A stretch of 64,000 bases of DNA from Glandiceps talaboti. Lineage: Eukaryota; Hemichordata; Enteropneusta; Spengelidae. The first letter of the stretch is position 1, and every line of letters begins with the position of its first letter. Under the pieces are notes generated by a model. That model saw only the letters and a list, made by a program, of their open reading frames with translations, was not told the origin of the DNA and made no database searches. The DNA is taken from NCBI RefSeq assembly GCF_964340395.1, contig NC_135557.1, forward strand, positions 25,126,563-25,190,562, in the 5' to 3' direction. Below are positions 15,237 to 32,533 of this stretch, in pieces. A program made the position numbers and the translations under genes.

Positions 15237-17655
15237 CAGTCCTTGGGCAGGACACACTTTTCTGGTTAAACGTAACAAGCGAGGTTTGGGCGATACTACT
15301 ACTTATGGGGTTTACCTGGTTTGATTGACAAGTTACGATTTACTCTCATAGGTGTATTTCTTAACCAAGTCAGATTGTTTGATGAATATATTTGTTACAG
15401 CTTTAACTAGGCTTATTTTCAGTTAAAGACATATTGCTTACTTGGTTTCATTTGTGTAAGCCACTCCCTAGATGGTAATGACCCACCTAATACTACATAT
15501 GTTTCTATTCTTTCAGGCTTCAAATGTATTTTATTCGATAGCTCCATACTGTGTTAATGTTTTTTATGTGTGGTGGCCGCTGTGTGCGAAATGAACGGAA
15601 AATAAGAGTGTGAAATTGGTTATAAAAACGGACATGTCAGGTCTTTACTCGATCCCATTTTATGACCCGTATCTTCAGCTAAACACCCCCCCCCCCCATC
15701 ACTTACGATTGAAAGAATTTAAACTTGAATATTACAGTTGTAAGAGTAAATAAATATCTGCAATCATTCATTTAAACATATATGTTTCTGTTTGAGTAGC
15801 CTGGTACGAACTCGTCATGTTGCCACATACCCTACAACATGCACAACAACGACTAAAAAGGTTCCACAAAGCAAAGAAATGGGAGATATTTATCAGTACA
15901 AACCCTATATAACTCGTGATTCCTTTTAATGTAGCATATTCCTTCACTGTCAATCATGTGTCAGTTATTACAATTAGGTTTTCAATATATTTATATAGAT
16001 GCATAGAGATTAGTCAGTCGAATTTATATATTGTCTATCACAGCAACGGGTGAAGGTTGGTAGAATCCTGCTTAAACTATTATATACCGTAGTTTAGTTT
16101 ATTTCAGTAAATCAACAAGATCAACAGAACAGATATACAAATAAAAACTGGTACAAATTGTTGAATTACTTAGATAACCCACAAAGTCAAAGACTTGTTT
16201 CCAGTGGGGTCCATACAGTGATTCAAGAAAGTGCTGGGATAAGCAAAAGTGTTTAACTACATGAAATAGGAAAGAATAACAGAAATAAGTGGAGGCAAAG
16301 TAACTAATAACGAAAAACTCGCGGTTTTCAGTATCCTTTAGTGTACTGGACAGATTTGATTTGATCGCTTTTGTAAAGGCATTTCTTGAAATCTTCAAAA
16401 AGTTGTGAAAACGTAGACCACCAACTATTGGGCGATTTGCTCATACAGATTGTAAGAGACCAACTAATAACTTACACAAAGGGTACAACTTATTTCATCA
16501 GTAAAACCGAGCAAAACAATACACCGAAAAAAAGTATGTTAGTACCACTACGATGAACATAAACTCACTATACACGAGTAATGTTAAAATGAAACCATAC
16601 ACACTATATGCTCAGAACTAAATGCAAGAAATTATTTCACATTGTTGTACAGCTGTGGCAAGTTGATGGATCACCTTTGTTAACTAGTTCGCCTTAATTT
16701 ATCGTGTAGATCGATTTCATTCATACAACATTACGCAATGTTTTCAAAACATCAGGGTACTAAAAGTGAGTCTGATGTTCGTGGGATCTGGAATAAAGTA
16801 TTTAATCTTGTATATCTTACGGCAAAGTCTTCAACTGTCAATTTTTGAAAAAAATGTTACTTTACACAGATTTGATTACAATATAGCAATCATGTCCCGG
16901 CCTTAGTATATATTTATAATAAGAATACCACTAGTCATTTACTTTGTCGTGAATTACTTTTATTGATTCATGTTGTGTGTTATACGTTGTTGTTGTTAAC
17001 ATTGTTGCCTTTCTGATGAACTCATTATATAGTCATACGCCATACATAATCAACCAATCAGCACGCAGCCCGACGATAAGGCAGACGATCAAATCAAAAT
17101 TTCTTGTGTGATGTAAGTTTCAGTTACAAGTTGGAGTGCGCGTGCATTCTTGTGTGATGTAAGTTTCAGTTACAAGTTGGAACGCATGCATATAAAGAAC
17201 AGAGTTCCCAGTGTATCCTACTACTTGCTTGTATTGTCATTTCTATTACTGCTGTTTTCCGAACCCCTTTTCTATTGTGAGTCATCCACATACTTACTGG
17301 AATTTACATGTCGAAGATTTATAACGATAACTTAATCATGAAATCATCAAACCATTCGGCAGACTTATTTTGAGTTATAAAACATTGGTAGTTCACAGAA
17401 AGCATGTCAACGTACAAACAGTACTGTATTAGCTGACAGTTCACGACAGAAAGGGCAAGTATATCCCCGGATGATGCTGTAAGAAGTATTAATAAAAATA
17501 AAAGCTTAAGTATTCGCTATATAGTTCAGATATTCCCAGCTAGTTTCACATCTATGAACACCAACATGACATATATTCTAAACTGCTGTTTGTTATTCTA
17601 AAGAACGTCCATAAGTCATGGACTCACACAGTTTCATACGCTATCATAGGACTAT
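15237..17655. other. Unique AT-rich DNA, no gene seen
   Basis: A run of 12 C lies at 15686-15697. A minus-strand frame of 99 codons at 16099-16398 begins with TTG rather than ATG and has no recognisable domain. A tandem duplication at 17101-17181 is annotated separately. Confidence 0.55.
17101..17181 (+). repeat. Two-copy direct duplication, 46-bp spacing
   Basis: A 35-bp segment beginning TTCTTGTGTGATGTAAGTTT occurs at 17101-17135 and again, identical, at 17147-17181. The intervening 11 bases are GTGCGCGTGCA. This is a recent local tandem duplication. Confidence 0.9.
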
Positions 17656-17740
17656 ATGTACGTATGTAAGTCTGTATGTACGTACGTACGTACGTATGTA
17701 TGTATGTATGTATGTATGTATGTATGTATGTATGTATGTA
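17656..17740. repeat. (GTAT)n microsatellite with GTAC block
   Basis: TATG tetranucleotide repeat preceded by an ACGTACGTACGT block. This is the reverse orientation of the ACAT repeats elsewhere in the window and has the same kind of internal variant block. Confidence 0.96.
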
Positions 17741-17815
17741 CTGCACAATTGCAAACATTAAAAACTGATAGAATAGATTGAATTATACACACACCCACAT
17801 ATATATGCGTGTGTG

Positions 17816-20463
<2,648 letters not shown>

Positions 20464-20708
20464 ACGAAAAGTCATATTTGACCATGTCTTTCCACCGAGG
20501 TAAATCTTTAGCAGAGGATGTGTAAATGTGGTGAGTATGAGACGAAGTGACACCTTTGATTTAATTTACCCCGGTGATCTCTCCCCTGGGGGCTGTAAAC
20601 AGTCAAAAGTGTCACTTCGTCTTGTACTACCTCTTGACAGAGATGGTAGCTAGGTGGGTCACAGGTAGGTTAAAGGTTGGGTAAAGGTGGGTAAATTTGA
20701 CTTTTCGT
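20464..20708. repeat. Nested inverted repeat, possible MITE or foldback element
   Basis: Two nested pairs of inverted arms share one centre. The inner arms are AGACGAAGTGACACCTTTGA at 20540-20559 and its near-exact reverse complement at 20603-20622 (19 of 20 match). The outer arms are ACGAAAAGTCATATTTGACC at 20464-20483 and the reverse complement of a similar sequence at 20690-20708 (two single-base indels). The arms share ACGAA-type cores. No transposase frame lies within. Terminal target-site duplications were not resolved, so the true ends are uncertain. Confidence 0.6.
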
Positions 20709-21077
20709 CTTGTGCATATAACACGCTTTTGACAAACGGATAAGGAGAGATTTCATAATACAGTATGAATATATACATATGTATATACTACAAAAATATA
20801 CCACAATGTAACGTATTCAACCGGGATTTGACGTACTCTATCATGTAGGTCTCTTACAATACATATGACACTCGTTCGTACCTTTATCTGCCAAAACATG
20901 CTATATAAAACATTATACATAGCATCATTGTGTATTAAACAATGCACCGTCTGTTTTAATCACGTGACACTTAAAGGTGACACACAAAATATATCATCCA
21001 TGTGAATTAACAGTATATTCGAAATTAGGTGCAGTTAGTCAAAGACATCTATATTGTAAATGTTCAAAACTAAATAA

Positions 21078-21265
21078 TACATACATACATACATACATAC
21101 ATACATACATACATACATACGTACGTACGTACGTACGTACGTGCGTGCGTGCGTGCGTACGTGCGTGCGTACATACATACATGCATACATGCATACATAC
21201 ATACATACATACATACATACATACATACATACATACATACATACATACATACATACATACATACA
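21078..21265. repeat. (ACAT)n microsatellite with CGTA/CGTG blocks
   Basis: ACAT repeat with a central block of GTACGTACGT followed by GTGCGTGCGTGC (about 21119-21171) and scattered ATGC units. Open frames across it are low-complexity translations. Confidence 0.97.
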
Positions 21266-24200
21266 AATAACGTGTAAGTACATATGTATTAAAAATTAAC
21301 ACAGCTACCAACAGCTGCGGAATTCTCGACCTAGAAGAATACTAAATGTATAGTTGAGATGACTGATAAATGTGGACAAGATAAAGTTCATGGCCATCGC
21401 AACATTTATACATTGAAATTTATGACACAGAGTCCTTCATAGTAAATGACAATCATGGTTTTGAATGCGTAATTAAGATATAACAATTTTGTCATATAAG
21501 TGGAGTCAATATTAAAATAGCACACGGATTCTAGTTCCAACGCCACTGAACCAATGACTAAGACGAACGTTTATTGAAACAGAATGACATGTATATAATT
21601 TCCATATTTTCTGTTTGAACCTGTGCAATACGAATATGATTATCTTCGTGGCCTTGACTTAATTATTGATGCAATTTGTCGCATTCATGTACATTCGTTA
21701 CAAGTTCTTATATAATTATATAATACCTTATACAACGTCTTTATTTTAAGAATACCCATATAAATCTGAGTGATAGTCAATACCCTCCATTGATTTATCA
21801 ACGTATTTCCCATTATGAACTTTGGATGACGTCACAATAAATGTACTCAGCCAAACTACTCAAACACTCTAATACTTCTAAACTCGAACCTTTGCAATCC
21901 ATTTAGTCTCTGATGAAGATTCGTATCAATGTAGTCAAGGTTAACTAAATCTAGCAATCAATACCACGTACTGAACACTATGTTGTATAGTACACGACTT
22001 CCTATGATTCATAGGCATACGTAGACCAGTGCCTACTCATTGCACACGGTAATTATGATAGGGAAGCTATCACATTGTACTCTAGATCTAACCCTAGTGT
22101 AACTACCTAACCTGTATTCATATAATACAGAATGTCCACTATTCTACATTCTTTGCCTTATTAATTTCTGATCGGTGAATTACTGTTTCAATTTTTATCG
22201 CATCATAAAGTAAATTCTTTAACCCTAGTCTTATCTCCCTGACTTAGATACAGACATATGCACGTGGTGGTGTACAGTAGGTATGTTGTATATTCTTCTA
22301 TATTCCATATCAGTGCATTTAATGTGCCACCGACCATTTGACTGACTGAGGGGGGTCAGTGTTTTTGTCGGTGGGGGAAGGTATTTAAAAAAAAAACACT
22401 ACTTGGAGAGCGGGGGAGGGGGCGGGGGCAAACAAGAATGTAAGTGCGAATGTCACGTGGGAGGCCATGGCATGATTTCTGAACAACTGTAATTTATCAT
22501 TTGAATTCCAGACTGTGGGAGGTGGATTCATCTCTCATGGATGTCAATTTCTGTTGTGTACTGAGGAACCCTGATGAATGATATACATATTTCATACATT
22601 ACAAAACATGTACAGCGAAGACAACCATTGCACCAAACGTAACATATGATTTCAAATATACCAATATCTCATAACATTAAAACGGTGTGTAGTATTACAT
22701 TACATTTACAAAATGTGGTCTTTCCCCTGTGGCCATTCTAAGATTTGGATTTGGGATCAGTTTCAGAAAGCCCGTCTGGTTTATGCCTAACCACCCTCGT
22801 CACTGAATTTCAAGTACCCCACGCCCTCCCTTAACGAATTATGGTCGTGACTTTAAATTTCTTTCTGCTCGAGGGTCCTGCAATATGTTCATCTACAGAT
22901 AAATCACACCTTCTATTGAGAAATTCAATCTTTCACATAGTCAAGTCACTGACATATAGATGACTCCCCTTGCGTTCGTCGTGTGACGTCAGAGCTACGT
23001 TAACGTTGCGGTAGGTATTTTTGCAGACATTTTGGAAAGCAATTTCCGATCTTCATACCGGGGGATTTTTTTTGTCACTGTCAATAATTGTTTTTTTCCT
23101 GTTATTAATTTCAAATGACCAAGATAATCTTTTAGGGACTGTATACTACTTTATGGGAAGGTGTTGTACTAAGTACATTTCTATGGGAGCGGGCTGGGGG
23201 GGGGTAATTGACAACGTTCTTTTGCTTAGGAATCTTCATATGCATATAGAGAATGTATGTTACATATTACTAATTCGTTAAGTTTTTTGTTTTGTACCTT
23301 GTATATATGTGAACAGATGAAAAGGAATACATAATGAATGATAAAAGGGGAAGCGATTTAAAGTGTAATTTAACAAATTTGGTAGTCAAAGTCCAATTAG
23401 TTAAAAAACATCGCTCGTTTATCTAATACAGATAAGTTGTAGTCATGTTTCAAAAAAATGATTGGTTGAATTGCATTGCTGACGACGATCTCAGATTTGC
23501 GTTATATTGAGTTTGAGTAGAGAGGATTGACTGAAACATATTGAGAGAGACAGATACTGATATGTGTGAGCAACCATGGAATTATCTTATCGGTATTTTT
23601 ATCTCAAGTGCTGAATTCAAAGATCAATCCAATATACCGTAGCCTATTTATCAATCTTACTTAAAATGGAATTCTTGCAGCGACATTTTCTGACATTTGT
23701 AATGTTAGAAAGTTTATATAAAGTAGTTAGGCGACCTAATGTCGTACCGTGTATATGCATGGCTAGCAGACCATTACTTTAAGCAGCTCGCAATCAACCA
23801 TGTGCGTCACAGCAAACTTCAGTAATAATAGCATTCTTGTGAGATTTATAGAGACTAGACAAACAAGACAAATGTATGTACGTCGGTGTCTTTCTTTATT
23901 ACTTTACGGTTGATTTTTGATGAGTTGTCTATGTGATTTCGTTACGGGTATTATGTATATATAACGGAGAATGTTTGACAATTTGTTGTGGGGTTGCAAT
24001 GTTTGAGACTTGTATTTACTCGATATTGCATAATTTCAATTTCTGAAGCGTTTTTTGAAAACATTAGTTTCTACCTCTATTAATTGTCACTAAGTATCTC
24101 TTTGAGTAGGTATCTTTCTAACAGTTTGACATTTGCGTATTTTATATTACAATTGCTTTATTTGCATAATTTAAATTAATGACTTTCATTTTAAAGTCAT

Positions 24201-25312
24201 TGGCACGTGCACGTTGCACGGAATTTCAAAAGCAACAATTGTTTGATATCAAACGCACTGTGTCAATTGCTTATCTTCGGAATAGAGTAGTGACAACGCT
24301 ATATTCTTTGTCTATGTGAATTGTTTCAGTACTCAGTACTTTTGAAAATTTGATGCAATGAACTACTGTAGCCATTTTCCTAGAAATCAGCGATCATGGT
24401 AAGCAGACACCCTTCATTAAGTCACCTTAGGCAATCTCGTAGTCTACTGACGTGTTACATGGATTTTATTTAAAATAATGAAATAGTCACTGGAGTGTCT
24501 GACTTGATTTCGTGCTAGGACCCATGTGTACCGAGTTAAAGTATTATCTAGCTACGCTGTTTAATTAACCCGTGTGTTGAGATAAATCACTTGAGCACGA
24601 TCATACACCTTTTTATCTTTTCGACTGATATATGTTTGTAAGGTGGTAGGTTATCCTATACATGTTATGATCACCTGAATAATTCACTTCACTTTGGTTA
24701 AGTTGTCTCAGCCAATCGAATACGGTGTTTGTAAGTCGTGATGGTTGAATGATTAGAGTAGAAAACTCAGAATTTAAACGTTTGGGGCAATACTGTGAAT
24801 AGTTAAAGTTCTTGCCAAGACTAAGTATGCACCAATCGACTCCTGTGTAGGACAGAGGTCGCTAAACGAAGAATATAATCCCGAAGCTAATCTCATACGC
24901 TTAGGATTTATATAGTGGATGGCATCATGTCCACTATGGAATTGATGACATATTTAGCCATACGTCAAAAGTCATACTACCCCTGCTACCTGCATAATCC
25001 AACACTGTCATGTGTTAATTTACTCATAGACAGTGTGAGACTGTCGTAGAATAGATATAAATCATTGCTAGTGTAATTGCAAACCGTTTTGTACAGGTGA
25101 GAAAACGCTAAATTAAAGTGATTATCACAATTAATAATGACAGTTTCAGTACAAAGTAAAAATCTGTACATTAATATAAAAGTATTATCGTTAATAAAAA
25201 TTCATTTAATAAAACTGAATAATGTAAGATTTCCTTAAGACGCGAACGTTCCGATTGTTTTAACCATGCTGAAGAAGATACATATAGACATTTAGAAGCA
25301 AATCGCTTTGAA
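21266..25312. other. Unique AT-rich DNA, no gene seen
   Basis: No convincing coding frame in 4 kb. Small noticeable items are G-rich runs near 22350-22376 and 22409-22427 (several G runs of four to five), a TGACGTCA octamer at 22983-22990, and two short perfect hairpins at 24179-24202 (AATGACTTT/AAAGTCATT) and 24912-24937 (ATAGTGGA/TCCACTAT). None is tied to a gene. Confidence 0.5.
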
Positions 25313-27475
25313 ACTATTTACATAACATATTGCATATATTACTATTTACATAACATATTACATATATTACTATTTACATAACATATTACATATATTATTA
25401 TTTACATAACATATTACATATATTACTATTTACATAACATATTATATATATTACTATTTACATAACATATTGCACATATTACTATTTACATAACATATTA
25501 CACATATTACTATTTACATAACGTATTAGATATATTACTATTTACATAACATATTACATATATTACTATTTACATAACATATTACATATATTACTATTTA
25601 CATAACATATTACATATATTATTATTTACATAACATATTACACATATTACTATTTACATAACATATTACATATATTACTAATTATATAACATCTTGCATA
25701 TATTACTATTTACATAACATATTACATATATTACTATGTACATAACATCTTGTATATATTACTATTTACATAACATATTACATATATTACTATTTACATA
25801 ACATATTAGATATGTTACTATTTACATAACATATTACATATATTACTATTTACATAGCATATTACATATATTACTATTTACATAACATATTACATATATT
25901 ACTATTTACATAACATATTAAATATATTACTATTTACATAACATATTACACATATTACTATTTACATAACATATTACACATATTACTATTTACATAACAT
26001 ATTACCTATATTACTATTTACATAACATATTTCACATATTACTATTTACATAACATATTACACATATTACTATTTACATAACATATTTCACATATTACTA
26101 TTTACATAACATATTACATATATTACGATTTACATAACATATTACACATATTACTATTTACATAACATATTACACATATTACTATTTACATAACATATTT
26201 CACATATTACTATTTACATAACATATTGCATATATTACTATTTACATAACATATTGCATATATTACTATTTACATAATATATTACACATATTACTATTTA
26301 CATAACATATTACACATATTACTATTTACATAACATATTACACATATTACTATTTACATAACATATTAAATATATTACGATTTACATAACATATTACATA
26401 TATTACTATTTACATAACATATTACATATATTACGATTTACATAACATATTACATATATTACTATTTACATAACATATTACACATATTACTATTTACATA
26501 ACATATTACACATATTACTATTTACATGATATATTACATATATTATAATTTACATAACATATTACATATATTACGATTTACATAACATATTACATATATT
26601 ACTATTTACATAACATATTACATATATTATAATTTACATAACATATTATATATATTACTATTTACATAATATATTACATATATTATAATTTACATAACAT
26701 ATTACACATATTACGATTTACATAACATATTTCACATATTACTATTTACATAACATATTGCATATATTACTATTTACATAACATATTGCATATATTACTA
26801 TTTACATAATATATTACACATATTACTATTTACATAACATATTACACATATTACTATTTACATAACATATTACACATATTACTATTTACATAACATATTA
26901 AATATATTACTATTTACATAACATATTATATATATTACTATTTACATAACATATTACACATACTACTATTTACATAACATATTACACATATTACTATTTA
27001 CATAACATATTATATATATTACTATTTACATAACATATTGCATATATTACTATTTACATAACATATTACACATATTACTATTTACATAACATATTATATA
27101 TATTACTATTTACATAACATATTACATATATCACTATTTAAATAACATATTACACATATTACTATTTACATAACATATTATATATATTACTATTTACATA
27201 ACATATTGCATATATTACTATTTACATAACATATTACACATATTACTATTTACATAACATATTACACATATTACTATTTACATAACACATTACACATATT
27301 ACTATTTACATAACATATTACATATATTACTATTTACATAATACATTACATATATTACTATTTACATAACATATTACACATATTACTATTTACATAACAT
27401 ATTACATATATTACTATTTACATAACATATTACATATATTATAATTTACATAACATATTACATATATTACTAATT
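25313..27475. repeat. 2.2-kb satellite array of a 28-bp monomer
   Basis: About 77 head-to-tail copies of a 28-bp AT-rich monomer, readable as ACTATTTACATAACATATTA followed by CATATATT. Most variation sits in the second part (CATATATT, CACATATT, TATATATT, GCATATATT, TTCACATATT). The TATTTACATA part is strongly conserved. TATTTAC matches the forkhead-factor core on the opposite strand (GTAAATA). Stop codons occur in all frames. The first and last copies merge into unique sequence without visible target duplications. Confidence 0.98.
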
Positions 27476-28504
<1,029 letters not shown>

Positions 28505-29495
28505 ATTTATACATTTTTAACTTTTAGTATTCAGTCATATGTTCTCTAGCTATTAATTTAACTGTACAATAATTTCATATTTTGATCGTGGTTTTATTAT
28601 TTGTCGAATGCCGGTTATGTTTTCAATCAAAGAACCGACTCTTGCGAAGCTCATTACAAATAGCATGAGTATGATTATTATGTACATTATATTTATATTG
28701 CCTCTTTGAAACGTTTAGACCAGATGATTCACATAATGCAGCTGTGACCGATATCACTGTTCAAACGCACTCACATTATTTTGACGATAGCATGTTCGTG
28801 TAATCATACCGTCAAAGGTTGTGGTATATCTCAATGTAGACTATTGAAGTGATTTCACAGTACTACTCCTAGCTCCTGTTTGGCAAACTTATAATATAAA
28901 TCTAAAAGTTTAACTGCTTTAGTCACGCCACCACAATTAATGTATTAATGCAACAACGTATTGCTAGTTATATCTAAAGTTTCCTAATAAATCCCACTTC
29001 TGAAGAATTGCTTATCGGTCAAACGTACTGTGAACATGCTGATGGGTTAGGAATGAGTTTGACCCATACTCGCACAGGAAGTCAGTATGACACATAAGCA
29101 CTACATAAATTTATTGGTAGTGCCAACAAATCAAGATATATAATAAATTTATGCCAACGTCTGTACGTGGGCAATGAATTGACTATCGCCCATATATTAT
29201 TCGATTACACAATAAACGTTTACCAAGGTCTACATGTGCCTCTGTTCACTACTTAAGGATATCATAAATCAATAGTCTCACACGTCCAATTACTTTCAAC
29301 GAATCTGTTTACGAATATGAAATCGAAACAAAAAACAACACGCAACGATTTTGTGTGTATTTAAACAAAAGAGAGACAGGGAGTATTGTGAATCTGTTTG
29401 AGCCCATTAGATTGAAAGATAAGGCTTAAAAGTGAGTTGGCCTCTCACCACCACCTCTAGTTAAAATAAAGTACACATCACAATATCTACCAGTT
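28505..29495. other. Unique AT-rich DNA, no gene seen
   Basis: No open frame or element recognised. Confidence 0.5.
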
Positions 29496-29570
29496 CGCAC
29501 GTTATCTCAGCTGGATAGAGAACTCTGACTAGTTTTTAGGGGATGTGGGATCAATTCTTACACGTATCAC
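29496..29570 (+). repeat. tRNA-like Pol III promoter, probable SINE head
   Basis: TATCTCAGCTGG at 29503-29514 matches the tRNA A box (TRGYNNARNNGG) except at one position. GATCAATTC at 29549-29557 fully matches the B-box core GWTCRANNC. The 46-base spacing is normal for a tRNA. The cloverleaf is not intact: the acceptor and anticodon stems do not pair well. A decayed tRNA-derived SINE is therefore likelier than a functional tRNA gene. The downstream sequence has no A-tail that I can delimit. Confidence 0.45.
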
Positions 29571-30612
29571 TTTTCTTTCGTCATTTATAACAAATATAAA
29601 ATAATGTATTTTTAGTTTGGATACAGATAAGACAAATATCTATCAGCACATGTACAGGTCTGGTCAACTGACTGAGACTTGACCTCTAGAGTAAAATCGT
29701 AACAAACCCCAACTGTGTCAATAATAGTGAAGGCAGGGTCTAATCAATTACGCACATTAATAACCTTACATATTACACATTCTCGGATATCGATTATTTT
29801 CACGGCCTCGGGGTAATTGTTGTTAAAATTGACATGATACCAGTTAAGCCAAGCTCGTATCATTTGTCAATCCCGCTGCTTTAGGATATCAAATATGTCA
29901 ACTATATGCTCACACTGTGAATCCGACTGAGTACAAGTTTGGTATTAAACGATATGCAAGTAATGGGTTACACAGCAATTTAGTCTGATTTCAGACATTC
30001 CTTACGTGGATAATCAGCAACTGATATTTCTTTAAAAAATCGATTTTCCTAACTTATTCTAACTTAAAGGTAAGCTGCATCATATACACCCCTAACATTT
30101 AGAGTGAAAATCAAATATGATATAGACAAAACACAATGGAAATTGGGTGGTCTTAAACAGTTCTGACTAGCTTTCACCTGTTAACAGTTATTGACACAGC
30201 GTCATCAGAGTAGCATATCGACATACAAACAAACACTACGACAACTGCAATTACATCGATTGCCTATAATATCATTTATAACACACAAGTAATGACATAA
30301 GAATGGCATTGACAATTGTACTTCAGACTAACGATGTATACATTCAGTTATTAAACGATGAACATACCATCACACATAAAAAAGACACAGACTAAAAATC
30401 ACGGAACTATCTAAATATTTGTAGCCAGAAAAAAGAGGTATCAGCCATACAGCATGGACCATAACTACCCAAGCAGTTGCATATGTAATTGAAACGAAAT
30501 GATGCAACTTGTAAACTGTATGCATCAACGCTGAAAAACTTATAACAAGTACAACAGATCTGAGTTGGTTTGATATGCAACAACAAAACCAAGTTATACC
30601 TATAAAAGATGC
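29571..30612. other. Unique AT-rich DNA, no gene seen
   Basis: No gene. Near 30172-30208 the minus strand carries CTGATGA followed 26 bases later by GAAA, a possible but unconvincing hammerhead remnant that I rejected. Confidence 0.5.
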
Positions 30613-30731
30613 TCATTTCATGTACTGGGCATATCTTACCATACCTATTTCATAACCTGGGCAACATGATTGACTATTTCATGAACTGGGCAAAGTTACC
30701 TGCCCATTTCATGAATTGGGCAGTTTGACAG
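30613..30731 (+). repeat. Degenerate ~30-bp minisatellite, four copies
   Basis: Units built on ATTTCATGAACTGGGC begin near 30614, 30646, 30675 and 30705, with spacings of 32, 29 and 30 bp. The third unit continues AAAGTTACCTGC. The segment CATGAACTGGGCAAAGTTAC recurs at 55673-55692, so the unit belongs to a dispersed family. Confidence 0.75.
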
Positions 30732-30741
30732 TTTGGATGTA

Positions 30742-30802
<61 letters not shown>
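30742..30802. repeat. (TA)n microsatellite
   Basis: Alternating AT with one ACAT interruption, directly after the 30-bp minisatellite. Confidence 0.96.
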
Positions 30803-30806
<4 letters not shown>

Positions 30807-32378
30807 AATACTTGCTATTTTGTGTCAGAGCCAAGAGCGAATAGTTACGTGATATTTGTTGATAACTTAAAATAGCAATGATTATGGAGTTGAATGAATC
30901 AATACCTTAAATCAACATCTTCAGCTATTTTTACACTTTGTACTAAGAACACGAGATGAAATGAGTAATTAAACGGATTCTGGCTCGGCAAGGCACAAAC
31001 CTACATCAGACGACTGTCTATCAATATATAGAGTGCCTGTCACCCAGTCAATTAACAATTTTGCTCTATTGACAAAGTAGTCTCATTTACAATGTATTCA
31101 ATTGTTGAAACTAATATTTGAATTCTATGCATTGTATTATATCCACAAGTCAGTACTCAGGCAATTATTTACTTCCAAGTCAGAAAGCTAGACAGTGTGC
31201 CTATTAGTGTTAATATGCTGTCAGATACCTATTCAAATTCACTTTAGCATTGTTGAAGTATTAATTCATTTCATCACTTCATTCACTTCATTCACTCTTA
31301 TTAGCTAATCATTCCCTTTTCAATTATACTTTCCACTGTCAATAGCCGATTATCTATTTTGCGTTGGTTTTAATTTGCTTATTTTATTGTTATCGCAGTA
31401 AAGGTTTTTGAATACTTCACCCTCATCTCCCATCGCCTTGGATATACAAACTGATATACAAACTGAAAAATGTACTCTTTTGAGGAACTCACTCTTACAT
31501 CCAGCTCTATTCTTCAGATAAACAGTCAGGAATATTTAATAAATATTGTCTGCAAAGACCTATGAGACAATGGTGATACAATGGAAGAACTATAGAGTAG
31601 AAAAATAGTTTCAATGTGGTGCTTCTTGGCAATAACGTGAGATCTATAAAATCGTGAGATAATAAAATTACTCTCCACAGCCAACAGTGTATGAAAATAG
31701 ATTTATTTCATGGCGTGGCATTCCCCTTTAAGATATAGCTAAATAGTGAAAATAATTAATTATTCAGGTGCCTTATCATAATTAGAAACTACATCAGCAA
31801 ACCACATCATACACCTGCGTCTTATTATGATATATACATGCACACAATTATACAAAATTTAATCTTCCATTAATAAGATATAGCTTAATTACCGAATATT
31901 ATTATCGAAATGATAATAGGTACATCAACAATCTTTGTACAACATATGCAGTTTGTAACAACTGGTGCAGATACCAAATTATATAAAAGTTGAAGTGCGT
32001 TATTATTAAGATATAACCCAAATACTGACAAGATAATTATGAAGCTTATTAAACAAAGGTGCTCTTTTATACATCAATGTGTACAAAATATTATATTACA
32101 TTTAAAGAACGTTGGTCCTATTAAAGTAGCCATATTGATGAGCATTGTGTATTTGTGTTATTGCAGATTTCTAGTTTATAAATCAATTTTACCATGGCTT
32201 CCTAATTGAAAAATCATGAAACAACATATGCCAAGTTGTTGGTTGTAAACTCAGTAAATTGCAGAAGATTGAGAAGTGTGTAAAACGTTTGTTATTGTAT
32301 GCACTTAGTCTATACTGGTTCATATTGCTTTTTCGAATAGGAAGCCATTATAAAACTGTTTTTTAAATTAAAAATTAA
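30803..32378. other. Unique AT-rich DNA, no gene seen
   Basis: No open frame of note. Small tandem phrases such as CACTTCATTCACTTCATTCA near 31276 are present. Confidence 0.5.
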
Positions 32379-32406
32379 AAATAAATACCCAATCCTCATC
32401 CATATG
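32379..32406 (+). repeat. Short dispersed repeat, copy 2
   Basis: Same 28-bp sequence as 3657-3684 with one substitution (ACCCAATCC instead of ACCCAACCC). It lies 130 bp upstream of the retrotransposon-like tail at 32534, which might belong to the same element. Confidence 0.55.
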
Positions 32407-32533
32407 CCGGCCATTCTAACGGAAACTTTAAACTCTTGTTCACCTATATAGTCCAGTACAGTTAATGTTTTGACAACTTACCAAAAACTATTTTTATGCA
32501 AATACCTTGTGTATGTAAATAAGATGATTACTA

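Noticed and set aside
16099-16398. Minus-strand 99-codon frame
   Set aside because: It starts with TTG, shows no recognisable domain and is of chance length for this composition.
30172-30208. Possible hammerhead on the minus strand (CTGATGA ... GAAA)
   Set aside because: Stem II pairs only after two mismatches, stem III would be a single pair, and stem I has a mismatch after two pairs.
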